Assembly (NCBI GenBank): GCA_040954445.1
Contig: CP144362.1
Span: 1 to 64,000, forward strand
Direction: 5' to 3'
Source: Burkholderia sp.
GTDB taxonomy: Bacteria > Pseudomonadota > Gammaproteobacteria > Burkholderiales > Burkholderiaceae
Length of the DNA stretch: 64,000 bases
Shown here: positions 48,975-59,073 of the stretch, in pieces
How positions within the stretch are numbered: the first letter of the stretch is position 1
How the letters are laid out: each line of letters begins with the position of its first letter
The notes under the pieces: model-generated
Seen by the model: only the letters and a program-made list of their open reading frames with translations
What the model was told of the DNA's origin: nothing
The model's database searches: none
Position numbers and translations under genes: made by a program

Positions 48975-50429
48975 ATGTCCAATTCACCAGCCGCGTCTGT
49001 CGACGCAACTTTCGAGCAGTTCGGCCTCGCGCCCGACATTCTGAAAGCCCTTGTGGAGCAGGGTTATACGACGCCGACACCGATCCAGGCCAAGGCGATT
49101 CCGGTCGTGCTGTCCGGGCGAGACGTGATGGGCACCGCGCAGACCGGCACCGGAAAGACTGCCAGTTTTTCGCTTCCGATCATCCAGCTTCTGTTGCCGC
49201 AGGCCAACAGAAGCGCCTCACCGGCGCGCCACCCGGTGCGCGCGCTGATCCTCACGCCGACGCGCGAGCTGGCCAACCAGGTGGCCGCCAACGTGCATTC
49301 TTACGCGAAGTACACGGCGCTACGCAGCGCAGTGGTGTTCGGCGGCGTCGACATGAACCCACAGATGGCCGAGCTGCGCCGCGGCGTCGAGATCCTGATC
49401 GCCACGCCGGGCCGCCTGCTCGACCATGTGCAGCAGAAGACAGCCAACCTCGGCCAGGTGCAGATGCTGGTGCTCGACGAAGCCGACCGAATGCTCGACA
49501 TGGGTTTCCTGCCCGACCTGCAGCGGATCCTAAACCTGCTGACCAAGCAGCGCCAGACCCTGCTGTTCTCGGCCACCTTCTCGCCAGAGATCAAGAATCT
49601 GGCCGCGACCTACTTGAGCAACCCGCAGACCATCGAGGTGGCACGCAGCAATGCGACGGCCACCAATGTCACGCAGATGGTCTACGAGATCGCCGAGGGC
49701 GATAAGCAGGCGGCGGTGGTCAAGCTGATCCGCGATCGCTCGCTCAAGCAGGTGATCGTGTTCTGCAACAGCAAGATCGGCGCGAGCCGCTTGGCGCGCC
49801 AGCTCCAGCGCGACGGCGTTGTAGCCACGGCGATCCACGGCGATCGTTCCCAAAATGAACGGATGCAGGCGCTGGAGGCCTTCAAGCGCGGCGAGGTCGA
49901 GGCGCTGGTTGCCACCGACGTGGCAGCGCGCGGCCTAGACATCGCTGAGCTGCCAGCTGTGATCAACTTTGACCTACCCTTCAATGCTGAGGATTATGTG
50001 CACCGCATCGGCCGGACCGGTCGCGCGGGTGCCTCGGGCGACGCTCTGGCGCTGTGCAGTCCGAACGAGCGCAAGCAACTGACCGACATCGAGAAGCTGA
50101 TCAAGCGCGACCTACCGCTGCAGCCGCTTGCAATCGACGCACTGGTGCGCGTGAGCCAGGAACGTGGAAAACATGGTGAGCGCAGCTGCGATCGCGCAGA
50201 ATCGAGGAGCCCACGCTGTTCTCACGGGCATAGCGGCGAGCGTCCACATCATCATTCGCGCCACGAGGCACCGGTTGACGAGTTCTTCCTGAAGCCCTAC
50301 GAGCCGTCGCCGACCGCGCGCAAGCCCGAGGAGGTGGCCAAGCAGCCGGCATCGGGCGAGAAGCAGTCGAAGCAGCCGCTGGCTGCGCTGTTGGGCGGCT
50401 TCGGCATGCCGAGACGTACGTCTTCCTGA
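48975..50429 (+). CDS. rhlE: DEAD-box ATP-dependent RNA helicase, RhlE type
   Basis: A 484-aa RNA helicase active in ribosome assembly and RNA turnover in relatives. Motifs in order: Q motif GYTTPTPIQ, I AQTGTGKT, Ia PTRELANQ, II DEAD, III SAT, IV VIVFCNSK, V TDVAARGLDIAELP, VI HRIGRTGRAG. The C-terminal tail (from about residue 395) is basic and low in complexity. ATG 48975 (MSNSPAASVDATFEQFGL) matches the family start; the frame extends upstream to 48897 without support. It is intact. Confidence 0.93.
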   Translation: MSNSPAASVDATFEQFGLAPDILKALVEQGYTTPTPIQAKAIPVVLSGRDVMGTAQTGTGKTASFSLPIIQLLLPQANRSASPARHPVRALILTPTRELANQVAANVHSYAKYTALRSAVVFGGVDMNPQMAELRRGVEILIATPGRLLDHVQQKTANLGQVQMLVLDEADRMLDMGFLPDLQRILNLLTKQRQTLLFSATFSPEIKNLAATYLSNPQTIEVARSNATATNVTQMVYEIAEGDKQAAVVKLIRDRSLKQVIVFCNSKIGASRLARQLQRDGVVATAIHGDRSQNERMQALEAFKRGEVEALVATDVAARGLDIAELPAVINFDLPFNAEDYVHRIGRTGRAGASGDALALCSPNERKQLTDIEKLIKRDLPLQPLAIDALVRVSQERGKHGERSCDRAESRSPRCSHGHSGERPHHHSRHEAPVDEFFLKPYEPSPTARKPEEVAKQPASGEKQSKQPLAALLGGFGMPRRTSS

Positions 50430-50462
50430 GCGGAACCCGTACGTCCCACGAGGGTGCCGCTT

Positions 50463-50579
50463 ATTGATCCACAATTCGTAATTTTGAAATTGGAAAATCG
50501 TCCCCAATTTGATAGGCATGGAAAAAACGAGACATGAAGGATGATTTTCTAATTTCAAGATTACGAATTGTGGATCAAT
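50463..50579. repeat. AT-rich palindromic element (117 bp), well preserved
   Basis: attgatccacaattcgtaat at the left and attacgaattgtggatcaat at the right are exact complements; the arms continue about 20 bp further. The core has aaaaaacgagacatgaagga. It occupies the rhlE-coaD gap. Confidence 0.7.
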
Positions 50580-50679
50580 CACGAGGCGACGTCCGTGATC
50601 CGCGGCGTACGCCCATCACAGCGGCGGCACGAGATCCATATTGCTGCTGCCTCAATTGCAAGTTTACAGGAGGAGCGAC

Positions 50680-51521
<842 letters not shown>

Positions 51522-51552
51522 TCGAAGGGATTGGCACGAGCCGATATGAAAC

Positions 51553-51591
51553 AAGCCGATGGGCGTTTGGCCATCGGCTTGTTTTCTTTTT
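51553..51591 (+). terminator. Strong intrinsic terminator after ferredoxin
   Basis: aagccgatgg (51553-51562) pairs perfectly with ccatcggctt (51571-51580) across an 8-base loop, followed by gttttctttttg. Confidence 0.85.
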
Positions 51592-51598
51592 GCGGGGC

Positions 51599-51617
51599 GG
51601 CGTTGTTGCATAAATGA
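51599..51617 (+). repeat. IS903-type terminal-repeat fragment
   Basis: ggcgttgttgcataaatga, only the terminal repeat, at the boundary between the coaD-fdx island and the parB region. Confidence 0.5.
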
Positions 51618-51663
51618 CCTCGATCCAGTCTACGGCAACCTGCATAGGCCGCCGTGGAGTTGT

Positions 51664-52689
51664 TCACTCCGACTTCGCCAGCTCAACTAGTGCATGGCGA
51701 GTGCGGAACAGCTCTGTTTGTGCATGCACGATGCTTTGCAGCGCATCGCCTAACGCGGCGATTACGTCCGGGCGCTGTTGCAGCATCTTCGAGAGAGCGC
51801 CGACTTCGGCGCAAAGCGTTTCTGCCTGCGTGGCCGCGAGCGCGACGAGTTGCGCCGCTTCTGGATCGAGCTCTGCAGGCGTGGGCGTAATAGGCTTTTC
51901 GTGGTCGAATATGCCCTGTTGATGCGAGTCCACTTCCGGCGTTACAGGCTCAGGTTCTCGCATGCGAGAACTCCTCTCCTTGCCGGTCGGCTTTGCGTCT
52001 TGCAACTTCTCGCGCACCGCTTTGCGCACATTGGTGCTCGGATCGGCCTTGGCCTGCTCGATCACTGCCTTGGCGGCGGTTGGGTCGGCCTTCTCAAGCC
52101 GATGCAAGTCATTGACGACCGTAATATCGGCGGTTACGCCTGACGCAACGGCTTGACTTGCATGACCGTCCGCTTCTACGACCTTAAGAAACTTGATGCG
52201 CTCGGCAACCCAATTGATGCCCTTGTTCCACTCGGTTGCGACCTTTTCCAAGGTGCCAAGGCGTTGCTTGTCATCACGCAGCGCAACCGCGATTTCGAGC
52301 TGCGTCAGGTTCTCTCGCTGGATATTCTCGGCGCGCTGTACTCGACGCGCCTGCTCGTCATCCATGTCGCGCACTACGGCTTTAAGCTTGATGCCTGCGA
52401 TCTTGCAACCACGCCAACGGCGCTCGCCTGCCACCATCAGATAGCGGTCGGCCTTCTTCAGGTTCTTGCGTAACACGACCGGTTCGTGCTGGCCGTCTCG
52501 CTTCATGTCGTTGCCGAGTTCGGTCAATGACTCAACCGTGAAGCCGGGATTATCCTGGCTCCGAATCTGCTTCTCGCAATCGACCAGCTCTGGGTCGATT
52601 TCCTCGATGCGCTCACCTGGCAAGGTGGCTGCCGCGCCCTGCTTCTGGATTTGCGACAGCTTGCTGATCTTATTTCCGAATACGCTCAT
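51664..52689 (-). CDS. parB: Plasmid-type partition protein ParB
   Basis: A 341-aa ParB/RepB/Spo0J protein. The N-terminal nuclease-like ParB domain contains LTELGNDMKRDGQHEPVVLR and GERRWRGCKIAG; a central HTH region follows (LTQLEIAVALRDDKQRLGTL, VATEWNKGINWVAERIKFLK) and a C-terminal dimerisation tail. Its sequence and length suggest a plasmid or secondary-replicon ParB, not the primary chromosomal one; this is judged by eye. It lies 33 bp downstream of the parA remnant on the same strand. I do not see a clear parS-like repeat nearby. It may be unable to function without ParA. Confidence 0.85.
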   Translation of the reverse strand: MSVFGNKISKLSQIQKQGAAATLPGERIEEIDPELVDCEKQIRSQDNPGFTVESLTELGNDMKRDGQHEPVVLRKNLKKADRYLMVAGERRWRGCKIAGIKLKAVVRDMDDEQARRVQRAENIQRENLTQLEIAVALRDDKQRLGTLEKVATEWNKGINWVAERIKFLKVVEADGHASQAVASGVTADITVVNDLHRLEKADPTAAKAVIEQAKADPSTNVRKAVREKLQDAKPTGKERSSRMREPEPVTPEVDSHQQGIFDHEKPITPTPAELDPEAAQLVALAATQAETLCAEVGALSKMLQQRPDVIAALGDALQSIVHAQTELFRTRHALVELAKSE

Positions 52690-53092
52690 GATCTGGACTC
52701 CCTTAGTGCAGGCCGAGACGGGTCAAGACTGCATCGTACGCCTGGCGCGTTTCTTGCGCTGCCGCGCTCGCTGGTTGCCACTGCGCGCGTGGTGCCACAC
52801 AGCGACCCCTTGGGTCAGCGCTGTCGCCACACAAGCGCGGGCAATGATTGCTTCGTCAAAGATCAGCTCGCCGTAGGCTTCGCGCAGCTCGGGCAGCGCT
52901 TCGACCTCATTCACCAACTTGCTGTTAACCATGTTCGGCAGAAAGCCAAGCTGACGCAGCTCCGGGTTGTATTGCGATTTCACGCTGGCAATCGTGGCTT
53001 GCAACTTCGGTATACGTTCAAATAAGAACGGCTAGATATTGAACGGCGACACAACGGCATGCGACGCCGCGAGCGCGCCAAGCATGTGGCGT

Positions 53093-54215
53093 GGCGTTGT
53101 TGCATAAATCGAGCGAGATCCGTTGACGTTTACGCGCAATGGTCGCGGGGCCAGCCTCCTATCAAGTCAGATTCCAGAGTAACTGCCTAATTTTTGCCAA
53201 GAAAATGCGCAAGGACATACACAAGAAAGGTGAGCCGAAGGCACGCTACCGTGTCAGGAATTGGGCGGCCTATAATGAAGGCCTGATCAGCCGGGGGAAC
53301 GTAACAATATGGATAGATGAAGCCGTCCTTGCCAGAATGCCCGATGCCATACCCACACGTGGTCGCCCGTGTGTATACGGCGATACGCTGATTCAGGCAT
53401 TACTTGGCGTGAAGATCGTCTATCGACTGACCTTGCGCGCCCTGCAAGGTTTCACCCAAAGTCTGCGCGATTTGGCCTTCCCGAGCTTGCCGGTGCCGAA
53501 TTACACCACGCTCTGTCGCCGGGCAAAAACGCTTGATGTCGAACTGCCGATCCTTCGTGACAATGAACCGATCCATCTGGTTGTCGACAGCACCGGTCTG
53601 AAGGTCTATGGAGAAGGTGAATGGAAGGTGCGCCAGCACGGCTACTCGAAGCGGCGCACGTGGCGTAAAGTCCATCTCGCGCTCAACGCGAATACAGGTC
53701 AAGTGCATGCCGCGCTAATGACGAATCAGAATGTGGCTGACGGTGACGCTCTGGCCAAGTTGCTCGACCAGATTCCACGCGAAGAACAAATCGATGTCAT
53801 CGGCGGTGACGGTGCCTACGACACCAAGCCATGCCATGCGGCCATTGCTGCACGCAGTGCTATTCCTTCGATTCCGCCACGCGAGGGTGCCGCTCATTGG
53901 CCAGCGGATATGCCCGGTGCGGCGTGGCGTAATGGCGCGGTTGATGCAATTGCCCGTGACGGTCGTCGAGAATGGAAGCAACACAGTGGCTACCACCGGC
54001 GATCGCTTGCCGAGAATGCGATGTATCGGTTCAAGACCCTCACCGGCCACTGTCTCTGGGCGCGTCACATCGCCGCGCAGGCGACCGAGGTCGCCGTTCG
54101 CGTCGGCGTCATCAACCGCATGGCGGACCTCGCTCGTCCGCAATCCGTTCGTATCGCCTGAATTATGCCCGTCCGATGCCATGGCGTCCTCACGTTCGAT
54201 TTATGCAACAACGCC
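53093..54215 (+). mobile_element. Intact IS903-type element with 9-bp target duplication
   Basis: 1123 bp. Termini ggcgttgttgcataaatcga (left) and its near complement (right). It is flanked by atgtggcgt at 53084-53092 and 54216-54224. This defines the element's length and target-site size and marks a recent insertion, into parA. Confidence 0.95.
53205..54161 (+). CDS. IS5-family (IS903 subgroup) transposase, intact
   Basis: A 318-aa DDE transposase. First Asp in VVDSTGLKVYGEGEW, second in VIGGDGAYDTKPCH, Glu in YHRRSLAENAMYRFK (the Y-2-R-3-E-6-K signature of IS5). The layout matches IS903 transposase, with LSLRALQGF-like, EGEWKVRQHG and YHRRSLAE segments in common. ATG 53205 lies 112 bp from the left end; the frame also opens upstream to 53139. 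It is probably active and could supply transposase to the many defective copies and mini-elements. Confidence 0.95.
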   Translation: MRKDIHKKGEPKARYRVRNWAAYNEGLISRGNVTIWIDEAVLARMPDAIPTRGRPCVYGDTLIQALLGVKIVYRLTLRALQGFTQSLRDLAFPSLPVPNYTTLCRRAKTLDVELPILRDNEPIHLVVDSTGLKVYGEGEWKVRQHGYSKRRTWRKVHLALNANTGQVHAALMTNQNVADGDALAKLLDQIPREEQIDVIGGDGAYDTKPCHAAIAARSAIPSIPPREGAAHWPADMPGAAWRNGAVDAIARDGRREWKQHSGYHRRSLAENAMYRFKTLTGHCLWARHIAAQATEVAVRVGVINRMADLARPQSVRIA

Positions 54216-54249
54216 ATGTGGCGTTGCAAATTTGGCGGGGTGTCGATAA

Positions 54250-55379
54250 GGCGTTGTTGCATAAATTGAGCGAAAGCCGTTGACGTTTACGCACAACGGT
54301 CTCGGGGCCAGCCTCCTAGTATCAAGTCAGATTCCAGAGTAACTGCCTAATTTTTGCCAAGAAAATGCGCAAGGACATACACAAGAAAGGTGAGCCGAAG
54401 GCACGCTACCGTGTCAGGAATTGGGCGGCCTATAATGAAGGCCTGATCAACCGGGGGAACGTAACAATATGGATAGATGAAGCCGTCCTTGCCAGAATAC
54501 CCGATGCCATACCCACACACGTGGTCGCCCGTGTCTATACGGGGCGATACGCTGATTCAGACATTACTTGGCGTGAAGACCGTCTATCGACTGGCGTTGC
54601 GGGCCCTGCAAGGTTTCACCCAAAGTCTGCGCGATCTGGCCTTCCAGAGCTTGCCGATGCCGAATTACACCACGCTCTGTCGCCGGGCAAAAACGCTTGA
54701 TGTCGAACTGCCGATCCTTCGTGACAAGGAACCGATCCATCTGGTTGTCGACAGCACCGGTCTGAAGGTCTATGGAGAAGGTGAATGGAAGGTGCGCCAG
54801 CACGGCTACTCGAAGCGGCGCACGTGGCGTAAAGTCCATCTCGCGCTCAACGCGAATACAGGTCAAGTGCATGCCGCGCTAATGACGCATCAGAATGTGG
54901 CTGACGGTGACGCTCTGGCCAAGTTGCTCGACCAAATTCCACGCGACAAACAGATCGATGTCATCGGTGGTGATGGTGCCTACGACACCAAGCCATGCCA
55001 TGCGGCCATTGCTGCACGCAGTGCTATTCCTGCGATTCCGCCACGCCAGGGTGCCGCTCATTGGCCAGCGGATATGCCCGGTGCGGCGTGGCGTAATGGC
55101 GCGGTTGATGCAATTGCCCGTGACGGTCGTCGAGAATGGAAGCAACACAGTGGCTACTACCGGCGATCGCTTGCCGAGAATGCGATGTATCGGTTCAAGA
55201 CCCTCACCGGCCACTGTCTCTGGGCGCGTCACATCGCCGCGCAAGCGACCGAGGTCTCCGTTCGCGTCGGCGTCATCAACCGCATGGCAGACCTCGCTCG
55301 TCCGCAATCCGTTCGTATCGCCTGAATTATGCCCGTCCGATGCCATTGCGTCCTCGCGCTCGATTTATGCAACAACGCC
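54250..55379 (+). mobile_element. IS903-type copy, full length, N-terminal frameshift
   Basis: 1130 bp with both ends. The transposase starts at 54365 and reads to PDAIPTH, where extra bases (cacacacgtgg, ~54515) and another near 54543 shift the frame. 54560-55325 is then open to the normal stop with all catalytic motifs. It shares its parA junction with the intact copy only 34 bp away. Confidence 0.88.
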
Positions 55380-55525
55380 CAGTTACTCTGGAATCTGATT
55401 TGATTCTAGGAGGCTGGCCCCGAGACCGTTGCGCGTAAACGTCAACGGCTTTCGCTCGATTTATGCAAAAACGCCCATTGTCGATGCTATGGCGTCCGCC
55501 TGCTCGATTTATGCAAAATCGTCCA
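55380..55525. mobile_element. IS903-type end remnants
   Basis: 55380-55473 is a left end in minus orientation (cgcgtaaacgtcaacggctt). 55477-55525 is a right-end piece (gcgtccgcctgctcgattta). A bare terminus fragment (atgcaacaacgcc) sits at 55558-55570, just before the next gene. Confidence 0.65.
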
Positions 55526-55585
55526 GCTTAAGTAAAGCTTACGTATTTCTGATTAATATGCAACAACGCCTCGGAATCGAGTACA

Positions 55586-56809
55586 GTGCGAGCCTCGATT
55601 CCCACCATTAGAATTCAGACCGTACCCCCCCTGTTTTCCTCGGATCGACGTCCAGAGAGCATTCTGGTCGTCGCGACGCGACGCATCGGCGACGTTCTGC
55701 TGACCACGCCGATCGTCCGTTCGCTGAAGGCGTACTGGCCTGATACGCCGATTGACATGCTGGTGTTTCGCGGCACCGATGGCGTGCTCGAAGGTAATCC
55801 GGACATCCGCCGCGTGATCGTGGTGTCCCAGCGCGCTGGGCTCGTCGAGCGCCTGCGCGACGCAGCACGGCTCTGGCGCCGTTACGACTTAGCCTGTGCG
55901 GCGCTCAGCTCGGATCGGCCTCGCTATTACACCTGGTTCGCCGGGCGGCGGCGCGTGGGCCTGGTCGATCCCAAGCACGTCAATCTCTGGACGCGCTTTC
56001 TGCTGAACCGGATCGCGATCAACGACCACCAGCACGAACACACTGTGAGCAGCACGCTGGCGCTAGCACCGGCGATCGGCGTCGCACCGGTACCCGAAGT
56101 GGTCACGCCGGGGCTTGGCAGCGATCCCGCGCAGCGCACGCGTTTCGATGCGCAGCTCGCGAGCTCGCCGGCGATCGCGGCGGGTCAGCCGTTGGTGGTG
56201 TTGCACCCTTATCCGATGTTTGCCTATAAGCAATGGCGGCGCGATGGCTGGGCGGAACTGATCAACTGGCTGCGCAGCCTCGGTTACGCAATCGCCCTGA
56301 GCGGCGGTCCCGCCGAGAACGAGCGCGAATATGCCGAGCAGATCGCGATGGCGGTCGGCGGCGAAGTGCTTAACCTGGTCGGGTGCCTGTCGTTTGGCGA
56401 GAGCACCGAGCTGGTGCGGCGCGCCAGGCTGTTCATCGGCCCGGATACCAGCGCAACCCACGTGGCTGCAGCCACCGGCACACCCGTGATCGCACTCTTT
56501 GGGCCGTCCGACCCGGTGCGCTGGGGCCCCTGGCCGCAAGGCTGGCGCGGCGAGGGTAATCCCTGTCCGCTAGTCGGTTCGGGGCGTCACGGCCAGGTGT
56601 TCCTGCTGCAGGGCGAGGGCAATTGCGTGCCTTGTCGCAAGGAAGGCTGCGAGCGTCATGTCGGTAGCTACAGCGACTGCCTGCTGCAGATGTCGACCGA
56701 GCGCGTGGCGAGGGTCGCCGCCGAATTGCTGGGCCTGCCGGCCGAGGCGGCGCGTTCGGCACCTTCGCAGGTGGTCAACACCATCCACCTTGTGCGACCG
56801 TCGGCCTGA
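55586..56809 (+). CDS. Glycosyltransferase family 9 (heptosyltransferase-like)
   Basis: A 407-aa protein of the LPS heptosyltransferase/ADP-heptose-type GT9 family. The N-terminal fold has ILVVATRRIGDVLLTTPIVR; the C-terminal half has VVLHPYPMFAYKQWRRDGWA, LSGGPAENE and the family motif FIGPDTSATHVAAATGTPVI, ALFGPSDP. It probably transfers a sugar to LPS core; the exact acceptor is unknown. A late Cys-rich segment (GNCVPCRKEGCERH) is notable. The start is GTG 55586, and IS debris ends 16 bp upstream, so the native promoter, and possibly the true start, may have been removed. Confidence 0.85.
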   Translation: MRASIPTIRIQTVPPLFSSDRRPESILVVATRRIGDVLLTTPIVRSLKAYWPDTPIDMLVFRGTDGVLEGNPDIRRVIVVSQRAGLVERLRDAARLWRRYDLACAALSSDRPRYYTWFAGRRRVGLVDPKHVNLWTRFLLNRIAINDHQHEHTVSSTLALAPAIGVAPVPEVVTPGLGSDPAQRTRFDAQLASSPAIAAGQPLVVLHPYPMFAYKQWRRDGWAELINWLRSLGYAIALSGGPAENEREYAEQIAMAVGGEVLNLVGCLSFGESTELVRRARLFIGPDTSATHVAAATGTPVIALFGPSDPVRWGPWPQGWRGEGNPCPLVGSGRHGQVFLLQGEGNCVPCRKEGCERHVGSYSDCLLQMSTERVARVAAELLGLPAEAARSAPSQVVNTIHLVRPSA

Positions 56810-56893
56810 GCGGACGCCGGCTAGCGGAAGCGCTTCAAGGCGCATTCCTCGGCGGCGCGTGGCGCGCCTTCGGAGCGGTTTTCCAAAACGCAG

Positions 56894-56969
56894 GGCGTTG
56901 TTGTATATTGATACGCAATGCGTGATCTTGAATCAAGCTACATAGCGAATCGATTTATGCAACAATGCC
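56894..56969. mobile_element. Minimal IS903-type terminus pair (76 bp)
   Basis: ggcgttgttg at the left and cgatttatgcaacaatgcc at the right enclose a short AT-palindrome remnant (attgatacgcaatgcgtgat, cttgaat). It resembles the interrupted mini-element at 42213 in lacking most subterminal sequence. Confidence 0.5.
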
Positions 56970-57043
56970 GAAAAAATTTGCACAGCCGTGGACTCTGACG
57001 GCCATGTTTCATTGTAGTGCTGATGGAGCGGATAGGCGGACGT

Positions 57044-57496
57044 TCAGTTACGGGCACTGTTGCGCATGATACGCGCCTTTTCGCGTTCCCAGTCGCGTTT
57101 CTTCTCAGTTTCGCGCTTGTCGTGCAGCTTCTTACTCTTGGCTAGACCAATTTCGCATTTGACTCGTCCGCCCTTGTAGTGGAAGTTCAGCGGCACCAGC
57201 GTGTAGCCGCGCTGCTCGACCTTGCCGATCAGCCTCTTGATCTCTTCACGGTGCAGCAGTAGCTTGCGCGTGCGCACCGGATCGGGCTTGATGTGCGTCG
57301 AAGCTTCGGGCAACGGGCTGAAGTGAGTGCCGATCAGGAAGATCTCGGCGTTCTTGACAATCACATAGCCTTCCTTGATCTGGCTTCGACCAGAGCGCAG
57401 GGCCTTGACCTCCCATCCCTCCAGAACGAGCCCTGCTTCGTAGCGTTCTTCGACATAGTAATCGAAGAATGCCTTTCTATTGTCTATGATGCTCAT
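57044..57496 (-). CDS. smpB: SsrA-binding protein SmpB
   Basis: A 150-aa partner of tmRNA in rescue of stalled ribosomes. Family segments: [66 protein letters not shown], and the basic C-terminal tail [23 protein letters not shown] 57496 gives the start [15 protein letters not shown]; the open frame upstream to 57685 reads into transposase debris. It is intact. Confidence 0.95.
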   Translation of the reverse strand: MSIIDNRKAFFDYYVEERYEAGLVLEGWEVKALRSGRSQIKEGYVIVKNAEIFLIGTHFSPLPEASTHIKPDPVRTRKLLLHREEIKRLIGKVEQRGYTLVPLNFHYKGGRVKCEIGLAKSKKLHDKRETEKKRDWEREKARIMRNSARN

Positions 57497-57534
57497 GAAA
57501 GGAATTGAGCTAACTCGTTTAAAAGCATTGATCC

Positions 57535-57690
57535 GCAATTCGTGATTTTTGTCAACGCGTTTTTCGAGCGGAGGATGCAGCGCGACAGCGAGTACCCAGA
57601 GATCGTTGACACCATCAAGCTTGTGGAAGCGTTTCTCCGCTTCCAGGAAGCCAGTGGCTCCAGCGCATCGCCATGTCGGTATCACGATAG
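57535..57690 (-). mobile_element. Transposase C-terminal fragment, possibly mutator/IS256 type
   Basis: The minus strand reads [20 protein letters not shown], then LWVLAVAL, resembling the C-terminus of IS256-like transposases (F--EK-F-K--G--DLW-L). Family assignment is tentative. Bases 57691-57858 hold no recognised gene. Confidence 0.4.
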
Positions 57691-57858
57691 CGGTGAACCT
57701 GTCCGGTCACGCACAACCCCCACTCGGATTCTCAGTCAGGTTCGTTCTTGCCAGGCTGCAAATTAGCTTCGGCGTCAGATCCCACGCGGTTCACCGTGAA
57801 GGTCTCCTCCTCCAGTCCTTTGAACAGCGACGCAACAACGCCCCATGCGATGTATCGG

Positions 57859-58981
57859 GGCGTTGTTGCATAAATCGAGTGTGAGGATGCAATAGCATCG
57901 ACGGGCATAATTTTAGGCAATACGAACGGATTGCGGACGAGCGAGGTCCACCATACGGTTGATGACGCCGACGCGAATGGAGACCTCGGTCGCCTGCGAG
58001 TCGATGTGACGCGCCCAGAGACAGTTGCCGGTGAGGGTCTTGAACCGATACATCGCATTCTCGGCAAGCGATCGCCGGTGGTAGCCACTGTCTTGCTTCC
58101 ATTCTCGACGACCGTCAGTGGCAATTGCATCAACCGCGCCATTACGCCACGCCGCACCGGGCATATCCGCTGGCCAATGAACGGCACCCTCGCGTGGCGG
58201 AATCGAAGGAATAGCACTGCGTGCAGCAATGGCCACATGGCATGGCTTGGTGTCGTAGGCACCATCACCGCCGATGACATCGATTTGTTCTTCGCGTGGA
58301 ATCTGGTCGAGCAACTTGGCCAGAGCGTCACCGTCAGCCACATTCTGATTCGTCATTAGCGCGGCATGCACTTGACCCGTATTCGCGTTGAGCGCGAGAT
58401 GGACTTTACGCCACGTGCGCCGCTTCGAGTAGCCGTGCTGGCGCACCTTCCATTCACCTTCTCCATAGACCTTCAGACCGGTGCTGTCGACAACCAGATA
58501 AATCGGTTCATTGTCACGAAGGATCGGCAGTTCGACATCAAGCGTTTTTGCCCGGCGACAGAGCGTGGTGTAATTCGGCACCGGCAAGCTCGGGAAGGCC
58601 AGATCGCGCAGACTTTGGGTGAAACCTTGCAGGGCGCGCAACGTCAGTCGATAGACGGTCTTCACGCCAAGTAATGTCTGAATCAGCGTATCGCCGTATA
58701 GACACGGGCGACCACGTGTGGGTATGGCATCGGGTATTCTGGCAAGGACGGCTTCATCTATCCATATTGTTACGTTCCCCCGGTTGATCAGGCCTTCATT
58801 ATAGGCCGCCCAATTCCTGACACGGTAGCGTGCCTTCGGCTCACCTGTCTTGTGTATGTCCTTGCACATTTTCTTGTCAAAAATTAAGCAGTTACTCTGG
58901 AATCTGACTTGATAGGGGGCTGGCCCCGCGACCGTTGCGCGTAAACGTCAACGGATCTCGCTCGATTTATGCAACAACGCC
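57859..58981 (-). mobile_element. Intact IS903-type element
   Basis: 1123 bp with both termini complete. Flanking 9-mers differ (atgtatcgg and ctttcgacg-like), so there is no target duplication. This suggests recombination between copies after insertion. Confidence 0.92.
57913..58869 (-). CDS. IS5-family (IS903 subgroup) transposase, intact
   Basis: 318 aa, full length. Motifs VVDSTGLKVYGEGEW, GGDGAYDTKPCH and YHRRSLAENAMYRFK are all present. Differences from the 53.2-kb copy are scattered, e.g. MCKDIHKTGEPK at the N-terminus, NEPIYLVV, CHVAIAARS, DAIATDGRR and TGNCLWARHIDSQATEVSIR near the C-terminus. It therefore belongs to a second sequence variant within the same family. Confidence 0.93.
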   Translation of the reverse strand: MCKDIHKTGEPKARYRVRNWAAYNEGLINRGNVTIWIDEAVLARIPDAIPTRGRPCLYGDTLIQTLLGVKTVYRLTLRALQGFTQSLRDLAFPSLPVPNYTTLCRRAKTLDVELPILRDNEPIYLVVDSTGLKVYGEGEWKVRQHGYSKRRTWRKVHLALNANTGQVHAALMTNQNVADGDALAKLLDQIPREEQIDVIGGDGAYDTKPCHVAIAARSAIPSIPPREGAVHWPADMPGAAWRNGAVDAIATDGRREWKQDSGYHRRSLAENAMYRFKTLTGNCLWARHIDSQATEVSIRVGVINRMVDLARPQSVRIA

Positions 58982-59073
58982 CCTTTCGACGTGTAATTTT
59001 TTCATGCCCTCATTCTCTCAAAGGCTGAGGTCTCCGAAAAAAACCAGGCCGATTCAGTCCAGGCTACCTGCGT

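Larger units (their letters stand above)
52723..54249 (-). pseudogene. parA: ParA partition ATPase, C-terminal remnant interrupted by IS903-type element
   Basis: 52723-53092 encodes QATIASVKSQYNPELRQLGF, then LPNMVNSKLVNEVEAL, a ParA C-terminus. Upstream an in-frame TAG (~53024) follows SPFNI. Across the element at 53093-54215 the frame resumes at 54225-54249 with LIDTPPNLQRHM, the conserved LIDTPP motif of ParA ATPases, joining to LGALAASHAVVSPFNI. The N-terminal two thirds, including the Walker A motif, are gone, replaced by a second IS copy at 54250. Three lesions are therefore visible: insertion, nonsense and truncation. Confidence 0.82.

Noticed and set aside
53715..54182. Long recurring frames overlapping the IS903-type transposase on both strands (e.g. 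53731-54249, 53715-54182, 61484-61951)
   Set aside because: They recur only because the IS recurs. They overlap the true DDE frame and show no family resemblance.
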